Source of the DNA: Bacteroidota bacterium
GTDB taxonomy: Bacteria > Bacteroidota > Bacteroidia > UBA4408
Reading direction: 5' to 3'
DNA length: 64,000 bases
NCBI GenBank assembly: GCA_963169745.1
Contig: CAUJCU010000017.1
Span: 248,001 to 312,000 of the forward strand
The translations under genes were made by a program, and so were the position numbers. Shown in pieces: positions 33,085 to 41,500 of the stretch (positions within the stretch are counted from its first letter, which is position 1; the number at the start of each line of letters is the position of its first letter). The notes beneath the pieces were generated by a model, which saw nothing but the letters and a program-made list of their open reading frames with translations, ran no database searches and was not told the origin of the DNA.

Positions 33085-35823
33085 CTATACCAACTTACTA
33101 AAATCTTTCCTTTTTAAATTTCTACGTTCCTGTCCAAATTCTAAAATTTTATCAATGAAGTCGTAGGGTTTATATTTATTTAGGGCTGTTTGGTGAAAAA
33201 TACAGGTTGCCGGTGTCATCCCCGGAAGGGAGTTAACTTCAATAAAAACGACTTCCACAGCATGGTTGTCGTACACTCTAACAAAAGCATCAATACGGGC
33301 GTATCCTTCAATATTCAAAATTCGGGCTGCCTTTTCAAATTGATCTTTTACTTTATCTGAAATGGCTTGGGCTGTTTTTTTATTTGTACTATATCGTGCC
33401 GGAGTTATATTTTGTCCCTGACCTGCTAAAAATTTTTCTTCGAGAGACAGTATTTCCCCTTCTGCCAAGGTTTCGCTGGCTTCAAAAATCTCATATTCTA
33501 TTTCATTTTTATGGTTGTATCGGGTAAGCATACCACCTGTAATTTCTAAAAAGTGTATAGCTCCATTTGCAGTTATCAGTTCTTCAATCAAAAATTCTTT
33601 CTTTTGAGGAAACTCTTCATTCGTTTTTATTTTTAAATATTCGGCTTCATTTTCAAGTAAAAGGCTTTGAGCTCTAAAAATTAAGGTGGCAAAAGCTTCC
33701 AGTTCATTTCTATTTTTTATTTTCTTAACTGCGCTGCTGCACCCGTCATCAACAGGTTTGGCTATAAACGGATAGCGTATCTTTCTTTCAATTTGAGCAA
33801 TGAGACTATTTTTTTCATTCAACCAATCCTGCTGCTTTACTAAAATATGTTTTGCTACCGATAAGCCGGCCTCCATTAGTATTTCATTGGTTTGGTATTT
33901 GTTTATAGTAATTTGCGAGCTGTTTACACCACTTCCATTATATGGGATTTGCAACTTTTCCAATCTGCTTTGAACTGCACCATCTTCACCAGGGCGACCA
34001 TGCAAGGCAATAAATACGACATCAACAAGTTGATTTAAACTCTCATAGTTTGTTTCCTGTGGGTATAAAATGGTTGATGTTCCGGCAAAGAATGAAGTTA
34101 TAGCAGCGGCCTGCTTTTTTACCGTAGTAATATAGGGATGTTCATTATAATTGATCACTTTCTCTTTAATATCATCTGCATTGTCTTTTAAAAGGATATT
34201 AACAGGTAAGATATACAATTTGTGGGTTTCGTTGTTTCCGGTTAAAAATATGGGAATGGGTGCATATTTTTCAGATGAAGATAACTTTTCGTATATATTA
34301 CGACCGCTCTCTACTGAAATGTGCCTTTCGCTGCTATATCCACCTAAAATTACACCTACACAAATTTTGTTGTTTTTTGAATTATGTATTTTATTAATGT
34401 TTTTATGTAAGTTATGATAGAGATCGAATATTTTTTTCTGATTCTTAGCAAATAGGGCTCTTTTATATAGTGAAGTACTGATTATAAATGTAAGAAACTG
34501 AGAGGGATTCAACCCTATTTCAGCAGCCTGATGGAAGAAAAAGGATGAGGGCATCATTCCCGATGTGGTATTCGGATCGTTCAGGTATATTTTGTTGTCG
34601 GACGTAATAAATCCATCAATACGCGCATAAACATCAAAATGAAGAGCCTTAAATAATTGTTTGCACGTTTCTGCAATTTCTTCAATTTGTTTTTGAGGTA
34701 AGTCAATGGGTGTAATTTTACGTGCTAAGCCCGGTAAATATTTACTTCGGTAATCAAAAAAATCTTGACCCTTTCGTATTTCTGTTGGTGGTAATGAAAT
34801 TATTTCCTGAACTTCATTCAGATAGTGCTCTGTAACTATGCATGAAAATTCTTTACCTTGAATAAATTGTTCAATGAGTATTTCATTTTCGCCATCTAAT
34901 GCTTCAATTTTTATGTGAGCATCAGGTAATGACATGTTATTTAGTTCTTCAAGAAGTTTTTCAGGGTGATAAACAATACTTTCATGAATTTCATTTTGAT
35001 CTTTGTAAACAGTTAGTATCACAGGCATTCCAATGCCTTCTCGAATATCTGCCCATTGCCTGATTGCTGCTATTTTTTTTGTTGGTTCATATTCGTTCCA
35101 TAATGCCGATGTAAATTCTATTCGAAAAAGACTCTTATTTACGGCTTGAACAAATGCATCTAAGTTTTCTTGCTTCAAAATAGAAATTCCAATAGAAGAG
35201 CCTTGTGTAGGGGCTTTTACTACCATAGCCTCGCCTATGGTTTGGAGCACTTCTTTATAAATATCCTTTCGAGTTTGACTGTCCCATGCTTTTTTAGAAA
35301 TTCTAAAAAAAAGAGGGCAATTAAATCCCGCCTGTAGCATAAGTTGCTTTTGAAGCGTTTTGTTAATACCCACAGCTGATGGAAATATTCCAGAGCCTGA
35401 ATAAGGTATTCCCAAAAAGTCAAGAAGCCCTTGTATGGTCCCGTCTTCACCAAATTTTCCGTGCAAACATAAAAAGGCAAAATCAATTTCCTGTTTTAGT
35501 TCATTTACAGGTATTATACGTCCTAGCTCGGCAGCCATTTTCAAATTCTCTGATTTCTGCTCATCATACAAGCTTTCGGCATATACTTGAAACTGGTTGG
35601 GGCTATCAGTAATAAAATTTACAGGTGGGTAAAAATCACGAATACTTCCCTTATATATATATTCCCAGTTGAGTTCTATAAAATTACCGAAGCTATCAAC
35701 AAAAAGAGGGATAGCTTCAAATAATGATTTATTCAGATTATCATATACAGTACGGCCTCCAGCAAAAGAGATTTCACGTTCATTTGAAAAGCCTCCAAAA
35801 ACAATTCCTATTTTTTGTTTCAT
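33085..35823 (-). CDS. Tandem (double) D-alanine--D-alanine ligase, two ATP-grasp modules in one chain
   Basis: 912 aa, about three times a normal Ddl (300-370 aa). Module 1 (about 1-455) starts IGIVFGGFSNEREISFAGG and has LHGKFGEDG, the glycine loop APTQGSSIGI, EQFIQGKEF and YARIDGF. Its metal site reads NDPNTTSGM, with Asp416 and Asn418 where E-x-N is usual. Module 2 (about 487-905) starts VGVILGGYSSERHISVESG. It has ALHGRPGEDG, a changed loop DDGCSSAV, YARIDAF and a standard metal site EVNSLPGM (E862, N864). A Lys/Asn-rich linker joins them. The reaction joins two D-alanines for peptidoglycan. Whether both sites work, or one module accepts another substrate, cannot be told. The PASTA gene follows. 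Confidence 0.88.
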   Translation of the reverse strand: MKQKIGIVFGGFSNEREISFAGGRTVYDNLNKSLFEAIPLFVDSFGNFIELNWEYIYKGSIRDFYPPVNFITDSPNQFQVYAESLYDEQKSENLKMAAELGRIIPVNELKQEIDFAFLCLHGKFGEDGTIQGLLDFLGIPYSGSGIFPSAVGINKTLQKQLMLQAGFNCPLFFRISKKAWDSQTRKDIYKEVLQTIGEAMVVKAPTQGSSIGISILKQENLDAFVQAVNKSLFRIEFTSALWNEYEPTKKIAAIRQWADIREGIGMPVILTVYKDQNEIHESIVYHPEKLLEELNNMSLPDAHIKIEALDGENEILIEQFIQGKEFSCIVTEHYLNEVQEIISLPPTEIRKGQDFFDYRSKYLPGLARKITPIDLPQKQIEEIAETCKQLFKALHFDVYARIDGFITSDNKIYLNDPNTTSGMMPSSFFFHQAAEIGLNPSQFLTFIISTSLYKRALFAKNQKKIFDLYHNLHKNINKIHNSKNNKICVGVILGGYSSERHISVESGRNIYEKLSSSEKYAPIPIFLTGNNETHKLYILPVNILLKDNADDIKEKVINYNEHPYITTVKKQAAAITSFFAGTSTILYPQETNYESLNQLVDVVFIALHGRPGEDGAVQSRLEKLQIPYNGSGVNSSQITINKYQTNEILMEAGLSVAKHILVKQQDWLNEKNSLIAQIERKIRYPFIAKPVDDGCSSAVKKIKNRNELEAFATLIFRAQSLLLENEAEYLKIKTNEEFPQKKEFLIEELITANGAIHFLEITGGMLTRYNHKNEIEYEIFEASETLAEGEILSLEEKFLAGQGQNITPARYSTNKKTAQAISDKVKDQFEKAARILNIEGYARIDAFVRVYDNHAVEVVFIEVNSLPGMTPATCIFHQTALNKYKPYDFIDKILEFGQERRNLKRKDFSKLV

Positions 35824-35876
35824 CTTATAGTCATAGATAAGAAGTAATTAATAATATTCCACATAGGGATACTATA

Positions 35877-35884
35877 CAAAAATA
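35877..35884 (-). promoter_or_regulatory. Possible -7 box (TATTTTTG) for the double ddl
   Basis: Minus-strand TATTTTTG, 54 nt before the ddl start codon. No TTTG/TTG is found at the expected distance. Confidence 0.3.
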
Positions 35885-35939
35885 CGTTCCGTATCAGATA
35901 AATCTGCTTAAAATAGAATATTACGTTAACAATGTAGTG

Positions 35940-36566
35940 TTAAATAGTTCTATTGGAGTAAAAAAAGCTAACCATTTCTTTAAAAGCGATGAAACGGTGA
36001 CTAATAGCATTTTTAGTTTGTGGGTCCATTTCGGCTAAAGTATGTTCAAAGCCCAAGGGTCTAAAAACAGCATCATAACCAAAGCCGTTTGTTCCTTTGG
36101 GTTCAGTTGTGATTTCACCTTTCAAAATTCCCTGAAAAAAATGCATTTCGCCTTCTAGAACCATACAAATTACTGTGCGGAATTGTGCCTTGCGATTGCT
36201 TTTATTTTTCATTTTTTCTAATAGCAAATGAACATTATCCTTATCGTTTTTATGCTCACCTGCAAAACGGGCACTATATACACCGGGCAGTCCGTTAAGA
36301 GCATCCACTTCAAGCCCAGTATCATCTGCAAAACAACTTTTAGCATATAGTCCGTATATTTTTACGGCCTTTATTTGGGCATTAGATTCCAAATCTAAGC
36401 CGTCTTCTTCAATAGGCTCATAATTACCTAACTGATCTAAACCTACCAGTTGAATATATGGAGGTAGCATATCTTGAACTTCTATCACTTTATTTAGATT
36501 ATGCGTAGCAAAAACAAGCTCTAAAGACTGCTTTTTCGTTTTTGTATGGAAGAAAGTTTCAAACAA
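35940..36566 (-). CDS. rdgB: Non-canonical purine NTP pyrophosphatase (RdgB/HAM1)
   Basis: Hydrolyses ITP, dITP and XTP to the monophosphates to keep them out of nucleic acids. Family motifs are ELVFATHNLNKVIEV, the EEDGLDLESNAQIKA substrate/metal segment, CFADDTGLEVDALNGLPGVYSARFAG, and GTNGFGYDAVFRP, with SHRF(I)A near the end. At 208 aa it has about 15 extra N-terminal residues (MFETFFHTKTKKQS) before the usual start. No ATG lies closer, so the extension is probably real unless a GTG/TTG is used. Confidence 0.95.
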   Translation of the reverse strand: MFETFFHTKTKKQSLELVFATHNLNKVIEVQDMLPPYIQLVGLDQLGNYEPIEEDGLDLESNAQIKAVKIYGLYAKSCFADDTGLEVDALNGLPGVYSARFAGEHKNDKDNVHLLLEKMKNKSNRKAQFRTVICMVLEGEMHFFQGILKGEITTEPKGTNGFGYDAVFRPLGFEHTLAEMDPQTKNAISHRFIAFKEMVSFFYSNRTI

Positions 36567-36844
36567 TTTTTTATACTTTTAATAAATAAAGGGGGCAATC
36601 TCCTACTTAAGTTAGAATTGTTACAATTATAGTAAAATAAATAAATATAGTAGTATGTTCGTCAGAAATTGGAGCAATTACAAATTTTTGTTTATAAAAC
36701 GCTTATCTGCATAGATAAAATAAAAATAACTGTGCTTTCAAGATAGTTCATACCTATTTACAAAAAAAAGAATATGCTCTGTGTAAGTCAACACATTTAG
36801 TTTATGTTTTGCCATCATTTTAAAATTCTGAAAACGTATTTAAA
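36567..36844. other. Intergenic region upstream of rdgB
   Basis: AT-rich stretch between the start of rdgB and the terminator of the PPIase gene. I see no gene, repeat or convincing promoter in it. Confidence 0.5.
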
Positions 36845-36877
36845 TTATAAAGGCGTAGAAATTCTACGCCTTTATAA
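36845..36877 (-). terminator. Terminator of the cyclophilin-FKBP gene
   Basis: A 33-nt perfect inverted repeat centred on 36861 with the core AAAGGCGTAGAA/TTCTACGCCTTT. It lies 21 bp downstream of the PPIase stop on the minus strand and is flanked by A/T pairs that give a short U-run. Confidence 0.8.
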
Positions 36878-36897
36878 ACAAATTTTGATTTCGTTTC

Positions 36898-37923
36898 TTA
36901 TTCAAAAGAAATTAGTTCTACATCAAAAACTAACCAAGCCTTAGGTGGTATAACACCCGGAAATCCTTGATCACCGTATGCTAGTTCACTAGGAATAATA
37001 AATTTACATTTCCCTCCTTTTTTCATTAGTTGAATTCCCTCTGTCCAGCCTTTAATTACCTGGTTTAGCCCAAAAGTAGCGGGTTGGCCCCGATCATAAG
37101 AACTGTCAAATTTTTTACCATCTAATAATAAGGTGCCTGTATAATTAACGGTAACCTTACTATTTATATTAGGGTTTGCTCCTTCTCCCTCTTTTTCAAC
37201 AATATAGCGTAATCCACTGGGAGTTACTTGAGCACTTTTATACTTTTCGTTTAATTGCTTATCTATGGCCTCTTTCACAGCAATTTGCTCTTTTTCAAAA
37301 ACTTGTGCTGCATTAAAAATTTCGGCTTCTTTGCCCTTACGTAGTATGGTAATTGTACGCATAGTATCGTTTTGCTGAATATTGTTTACCACGTCCATCC
37401 CATCAACTACATGACCAAAAACAGTATGTTTACCATTTAACCAGTCGGTTTTAACATGAGTAATAAAAAACTGGCTCCCATTTGTTCCAGGCCCAGCATT
37501 AGCCATTGATAAAATACCCGGTCCGCTATGTTTTAAAGTAGTGTCAATTTCATCATCAAATTTATATCCCGGGTCACCTGTTCCGTTACCCAATGGGCAG
37601 CCGCCTTGTATCATAAAGTTAGGTATTACCCTATGAAAGGTAAGTCCGTCATAATAAGGAGTGCCTATTGCTTTTTTATTGTTCGGAATAACTCCCTCAG
37701 CTAATCCAACAAAATTAGCCACCGTCAAGGGTGTTTTTTTCATTTCGAGCATTAAAAAAATATCGCCCTTGTTAGTTTTAATATGGGCATACATACCATC
37801 AGGCTGTTTTTCCAAAAAATCTTTCTCCATTTTTGTGTTTGAATTATTGTTTTTAGTTTGGGCTGGCAACACTCCACAGAATAGAGTAATGAAAGCCATT
37901 GTTAGTAATTGATTTAGTTTCAT
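36898..37923 (-). CDS. Exported peptidyl-prolyl isomerase, cyclophilin-FKBP fusion
   Basis: 341 aa. Signal peptide about 1-21 (ending GVLPAQ). The cyclophilin domain spans about 38-205: [45 protein letters not shown] and [18 protein letters not shown]. The residues equivalent to the human cyclophilin A catalytic Arg (FHRV), Phe and Gln (GSQFFIT) are present. A Lys/Glu-rich linker leads into an FKBP domain (about 240-341): [43 protein letters not shown] and [10 protein letters not shown]. It would catalyse proline isomerisation of exported proteins in the periplasm. It is a single-gene unit with its own terminator. Confidence 0.95.
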   Translation of the reverse strand: MKLNQLLTMAFITLFCGVLPAQTKNNNSNTKMEKDFLEKQPDGMYAHIKTNKGDIFLMLEMKKTPLTVANFVGLAEGVIPNNKKAIGTPYYDGLTFHRVIPNFMIQGGCPLGNGTGDPGYKFDDEIDTTLKHSGPGILSMANAGPGTNGSQFFITHVKTDWLNGKHTVFGHVVDGMDVVNNIQQNDTMRTITILRKGKEAEIFNAAQVFEKEQIAVKEAIDKQLNEKYKSAQVTPSGLRYIVEKEGEGANPNINSKVTVNYTGTLLLDGKKFDSSYDRGQPATFGLNQVIKGWTEGIQLMKKGGKCKFIIPSELAYGDQGFPGVIPPKAWLVFDVELISFE

Positions 37924-38111
37924 AAAATAAATTTTTCAAAGTGAGTTGTGCTCCTCCATCAAGAATTATACCATTTTTAGGTGTTGCAATGTTAAAACTA
38001 TTTCAATTAAAAACAAAAAGATGAAAATGTTTATTAAGAAGTTTGTTAGGCTATTAATTTTCAAAAGCATAAAGCATAAATTTAAATATTATTATCTTTA
38101 AACCCTAAAAT

Positions 38112-38447
38112 ATGAATAATAAACAAAATATTGATTTTGAAAACAGCAGTATTGTTAGGGAATGTGAAATAGCGCTAGATTCATTTTTTATGTATGGAAA
38201 TGTAACTGACTTTGACCAAGCCCTATTTTGGCTCAATCAAAATAATAAATTATGGCTTGAAGTTCATCAAATACTATTATTGCTAAATACTAAAGCCGGT
38301 ATTTATTCAGAAAAGCTAAATTACTTTTATGATTTCACAAATGACTTGATGTTTATGCTTGAAAAAGGAGGTAAATATTACTCTGAAAAATATGATTTTA
38401 CATTAGTTTGGACTGAAATACCTGATGAAGACAAAGTGAGGTTTTAA
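38112..38447 (+). CDS. Hypothetical protein, 111 aa
   Basis: Not recognised. It is acidic and aromatic-rich with no signal peptide or TM segment. The predicted content is mostly helical (IVRECEIALDSFFMYGN, then LWLEVHQILLLLNTKAG), with a short C-terminal strand region FTLVWTEIPDEDKV. Support for its being real comes from codon-like composition, a clean ATG following an AT-rich leader with TATCTTTA (38091-38098), and a hairpin that exactly fills the 19-nt gap to the convergent waaA gene. Confidence 0.6.
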   Translation: MNNKQNIDFENSSIVRECEIALDSFFMYGNVTDFDQALFWLNQNNKLWLEVHQILLLLNTKAGIYSEKLNYFYDFTNDLMFMLEKGGKYYSEKYDFTLVWTEIPDEDKVRF

Positions 38448-38466
38448 TTTAGAAACCTTTTCTAAA
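38448..38466. terminator. Small AT-rich hairpin between convergent genes
   Basis: TTTAGAAA (38448-38455), loop CCT, TTTCTAAA (38459-38466). It fills the entire space between the stop of the 111-aa gene and the stop of waaA. The stem is weak (A/T-rich), so termination is plausible but not certain. Confidence 0.4.
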
Positions 38467-39729
38467 CTATATCCATCCTTTTTGCTTTAGGATTTCTATA
38501 ATTCTTTTTACAGCACCTTTATTTTGTAGCACATATTCATGCGCTTTGCCTCCTGCAACTTTTCTTTCTGAATCTTTAAAAAGTAATTTTTCTAAAACTA
38601 CGCTTGCCTCGTGTTCATCGTGAATTGCAAAGGCTGCCTTTGCTTGAATTAGCTCATGTGCTTCGTTAAACTTTTGAAAAGCAGGACCAAACACAATTGG
38701 AATACCATAAACAGCAGCTTCAAGTGTATTGTGAATCCCTTTATCAAAGCCACCACCAATATAGGCAGTATGAGCATAAGCATATAATGATGATAACATT
38801 CCTACAGTATCAACAATCAATATGTTTTGCATATTGTATTTTACATCAAAATCTGAAAAAACAATACAGTTTTCTTTTCCAAAAATCTCCATACATTGAC
38901 GTATCCGAGTACTGTTAATTTCGTGAGGTACTATTACCAATTTAAAACTTTTATGTTGTGATAGAAAATACTCGAGGTTTTGTTTAAGTAGTTTATCATC
39001 TTTACTGTATGTGCTACCGGCTACCAAAACTAAGTTATCTCCAATAAACAAGTCCATTTCTTTAAAATGTTTTCTATTTTTTAAAATTTCATAAACCCTA
39101 TCAAAACGGGTATCTCCGGCAACAGTAGCATTGTTGTACCCAATGCCTTGCAGTAAATTAAAACTGTCGTTATTTTGAAGGAAGAACCAATTAAAACAAA
39201 TAAGCTGCCTTGAAGCCCATTTTCCATACCATTTAAAAAAGTAATGCTCTTTTCTGAATACTCCCGAAATTAAGAAACAAGGAATTTTTTGTTTTCGTAG
39301 TGTGTTTAAAAAATTAAACCAAAACTCATACTTCACAAAAAAAACAGCTTTGGGTTTTATAGTTTCTAGCCAAAAGTTTACGTTCGCTTGTGTATCGGAA
39401 GGCAAATAATAAACCCAATCAGCATAAGGGTATTTATTTTGAACTTCGTAGCCGCTTGGTGAAAAAAAGGTCAGTAAGATTTTACCCTTATATTGTTTTT
39501 TAAATTCTTCGATAAAAGGACGGCCTTGTTCAAACTCACCTAATGATGCGCAATGAACCCAATATACGTTTTGTCCTTTAAAATCAATTGATTTCAGTTT
39601 GTCCTTCCACCCTACTCGCCCATTAACCCATAAACGAGCCTTAGGGCTGAATAGTGCAGCAATTTTAATAAGTAAAATGTATAAATATATAAAAACAGTA
39701 TAAAGCCCGTACATTAATTTTAATACCAA
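38467..39729 (-). CDS. waaA: 3-deoxy-D-manno-octulosonic acid (Kdo) transferase
   Basis: 420 aa inner-membrane GT-B glycosyltransferase that adds Kdo to lipid IVA. One N-terminal hydrophobic anchor (about 4-24), then VNGRVGWKDKL. The N-terminal domain has VYWVHCASLGEFEQGRP, with the catalytic Glu in the LGEFEQ stretch, followed by ILLTFFSPSGYEV. The C-terminal half contains LVAGSTYSKDDKLL, IVPHEI and the sugar-nucleotide region YIGGGFDKGIHNTLEAAVYG with GPAFQKFNEA. Together with lpxB it indicates a standard lipid A-Kdo core. Monocistronic here. Confidence 0.96.
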   Translation of the reverse strand: MVLKLMYGLYTVFIYLYILLIKIAALFSPKARLWVNGRVGWKDKLKSIDFKGQNVYWVHCASLGEFEQGRPFIEEFKKQYKGKILLTFFSPSGYEVQNKYPYADWVYYLPSDTQANVNFWLETIKPKAVFFVKYEFWFNFLNTLRKQKIPCFLISGVFRKEHYFFKWYGKWASRQLICFNWFFLQNNDSFNLLQGIGYNNATVAGDTRFDRVYEILKNRKHFKEMDLFIGDNLVLVAGSTYSKDDKLLKQNLEYFLSQHKSFKLVIVPHEINSTRIRQCMEIFGKENCIVFSDFDVKYNMQNILIVDTVGMLSSLYAYAHTAYIGGGFDKGIHNTLEAAVYGIPIVFGPAFQKFNEAHELIQAKAAFAIHDEHEASVVLEKLLFKDSERKVAGGKAHEYVLQNKGAVKRIIEILKQKGWI

Positions 39730-40164
39730 ATTAGCGGTAAAGCTATTTACAATTCATGAAAAGTCAATAAATATTCCTCAGTAGGTTAATTATTAGACTG
39801 TTTTTAAAAAAGGTTTCAAATATATATTTGAGTTTTATAAATTGAAAACTCTTATGTTTTAGCTGAACTCGTCTATCTTATAATTATATATTTTCTACTC
39901 CCTTTTTCAGAACGAACAGTTCTCGATATCTATATGTTTTCGAAAAAAAAGTTTAGTATTCATATTTTTTTACGAAGTTATCGCTAATAAACACTAAAAA
40001 ACAGTGAAGTACTCTATTTCAATTTTTTTTCGGAAATATCCTAAATTTTAAATAAAAAGCGTTCGCTTCCTATTCATTTTTCAAATATGCTTTTTTTTAA
40101 TATTATTTGGTAATTTTAAGTGTGTTTTAAGACAGAGTACCATTTAAAGTATTGTTTTCTTACG
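39730..40164. other. Divergent intergenic region waaA/flavin reductase
   Basis: About 435 bp, very AT-rich, with many T- and A-runs. No gene, hairpin or repeat stands out. The only named site is the TATATTTG box at its right end. Confidence 0.5.
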
Positions 40165-40172
40165 TATATTTG
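40165..40172 (+). promoter_or_regulatory. -7 box (TATATTTG) just upstream of the flavin reductase gene
   Basis: Exact TAnnTTTG match ending 9 nt before the ATG. If used, transcription would start about 3 nt before the start codon, giving an almost leaderless message. No matching -33 element was found. Confidence 0.4.
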
Positions 40173-40181
40173 TAAGCACGA

Positions 40182-41075
40182 ATGATTACTATAAACCCCA
40201 AAGAAATACCTACAGCCCAATTACATGGGTATATGCTTTCTGCCATAGCACCAAGGCCTATTGCGTTTGCCAGTACACTTAATGAAGAGGGCATTCCCAA
40301 TTTAAGCCCCTTTAGTTTTTACAATGCTTTTGGGAGCAATCCGCCTATTGCTATATTTTCTCCTGCACGAAGGGTTCGTGATAATACCACGAAACATACT
40401 TTAGAAAATGTAAAAAACACTCCCGAAGTTGTACTTAATGCCGTGAGTTACAGCATGGTGCAACAAACATCTTTAGCTAGTACGGAGTATCCTTATGGAG
40501 TAAATGAGTTTGAGAAAGCTGGTTTTACCCCAATTTCTTCTGTTTTAGTAAAACCCTTTAGAGTAAAGGAAAGTCCGGTGCAAATAGAATGTAAAGTTAA
40601 GGATGTAATTACATTAGGTGATAGTGGTGGAGCCGGAAATTTAATAGTTTGCGAAATAGTACTCATGCACATACACCAAAGTATTTTGGATGCCGAAGGC
40701 CGTATAGACCAACACAAAATTGACCTTGTGGCACGTTTGGGGAAAGAATGGTACTCTCGTAATTCCGGAAGTGCTTTATTTGAGGTTCCTAAGCCCCTAC
40801 ATACCCCTTTGGGTATTGGGGTAGATGCCCTTCCTGAGGCAATAAGAAACAGCCATACCTTATCGGGGAATGATTTGGGTAAACTTGGCAATGTAGGTAT
40901 TTTACCTAATCAAGAAGAAATAGAAGCCTATCTTAAAACAACTGAATATGAGTTGGTGCATCAGGAGTTTAAGCTAAACGGAGAAGAAGCAGAAGCAACG
41001 CACCATGCAGCTAAACACTTTTTAGCCAAAAATGATACTGCCACTGCATGGAAAATACTTTTATCAAAAAAATAA
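40182..41075 (+). CDS. Flavin reductase-like FMN-binding protein
   Basis: 297 aa. The flavin-reductase split-barrel domain occupies about residues 8-195. PRPIAFASTLNEEGIPNLSPFSFYNAF is the FMN-binding start, followed by NPPIAIFSPARR, KNTPEVVLNAVSY and SPVQIECKVKDV. A C-terminal extension (about 200-297) is typical of the Bacteroidota/Cytophaga branch. It may reduce flavin for a partner oxygenase or act on its own, and no partner is next door. The downstream DUF3127 gene begins 22 bp after its stop. Confidence 0.92.
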   Translation: MITINPKEIPTAQLHGYMLSAIAPRPIAFASTLNEEGIPNLSPFSFYNAFGSNPPIAIFSPARRVRDNTTKHTLENVKNTPEVVLNAVSYSMVQQTSLASTEYPYGVNEFEKAGFTPISSVLVKPFRVKESPVQIECKVKDVITLGDSGGAGNLIVCEIVLMHIHQSILDAEGRIDQHKIDLVARLGKEWYSRNSGSALFEVPKPLHTPLGIGVDALPEAIRNSHTLSGNDLGKLGNVGILPNQEEIEAYLKTTEYELVHQEFKLNGEEAEATHHAAKHFLAKNDTATAWKILLSKK

Positions 41076-41097
41076 TACTCATATAATTCTTTCAATA

Positions 41098-41499
41098 ATG
41101 TTTAAAATTAAAGGAACACTAAAACTAAAACAAGCTGAACAACAGGTTTCAGATAAATTCAAAAAGCGTGAGTTTGTACTTACCGAATCAAGCTCACAAT
41201 ATCCTCAAATGCTTTTATTTCAACTTACTCAAGAGCGTTGCAATTTGATTGAAAATATAAATGAAGGCGATGAAATTGAAGTAAGTTTTAATTTGCGCGG
41301 AAGAGAATGGACCAATCAGCAAAATGAAGTAAAATATTTCAATTCTTTGGAAGCATGGAAAATTGATACTCTAAAATCGAGCAATAATCCATCTACTGCT
41401 TCTTCGTCAACAATTAATGAAAGCGGAAATTCTTCGGCCACAAGCGCTCCAGTTAGCACCACCATAGCTGAAGCCGAATCGGATGATTTACCTTTTTAA
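41098..41499 (+). CDS. DUF3127 domain protein with SSB-like acidic tail
   Basis: The start at 41098 (MFKIKGTLKLKQAEQ) fits the family; an in-frame ATG at 41032 lies inside the preceding gene. The domain (about 1-100) reads VSDKFKKREFVLTES, YPQMLLFQLTQERC, GDEIEVSFNLRGREW and YFNSLEAWKID, an OB-fold-like pattern. It is followed by a Ser/Thr/Asn-rich spacer and the last residues ESDDLPF. Bacterial SSB has the same arrangement: OB fold, flexible linker, tail ending DDxPF that recruits DNA-repair and replication proteins. A DNA-binding role is inferred. The mqnD stop faces it 1 bp away. Confidence 0.88.
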   Translation: MFKIKGTLKLKQAEQQVSDKFKKREFVLTESSSQYPQMLLFQLTQERCNLIENINEGDEIEVSFNLRGREWTNQQNEVKYFNSLEAWKIDTLKSSNNPSTASSSTINESGNSSATSAPVSTTIAEAESDDLPF

Positions 41500-41500
41500 A

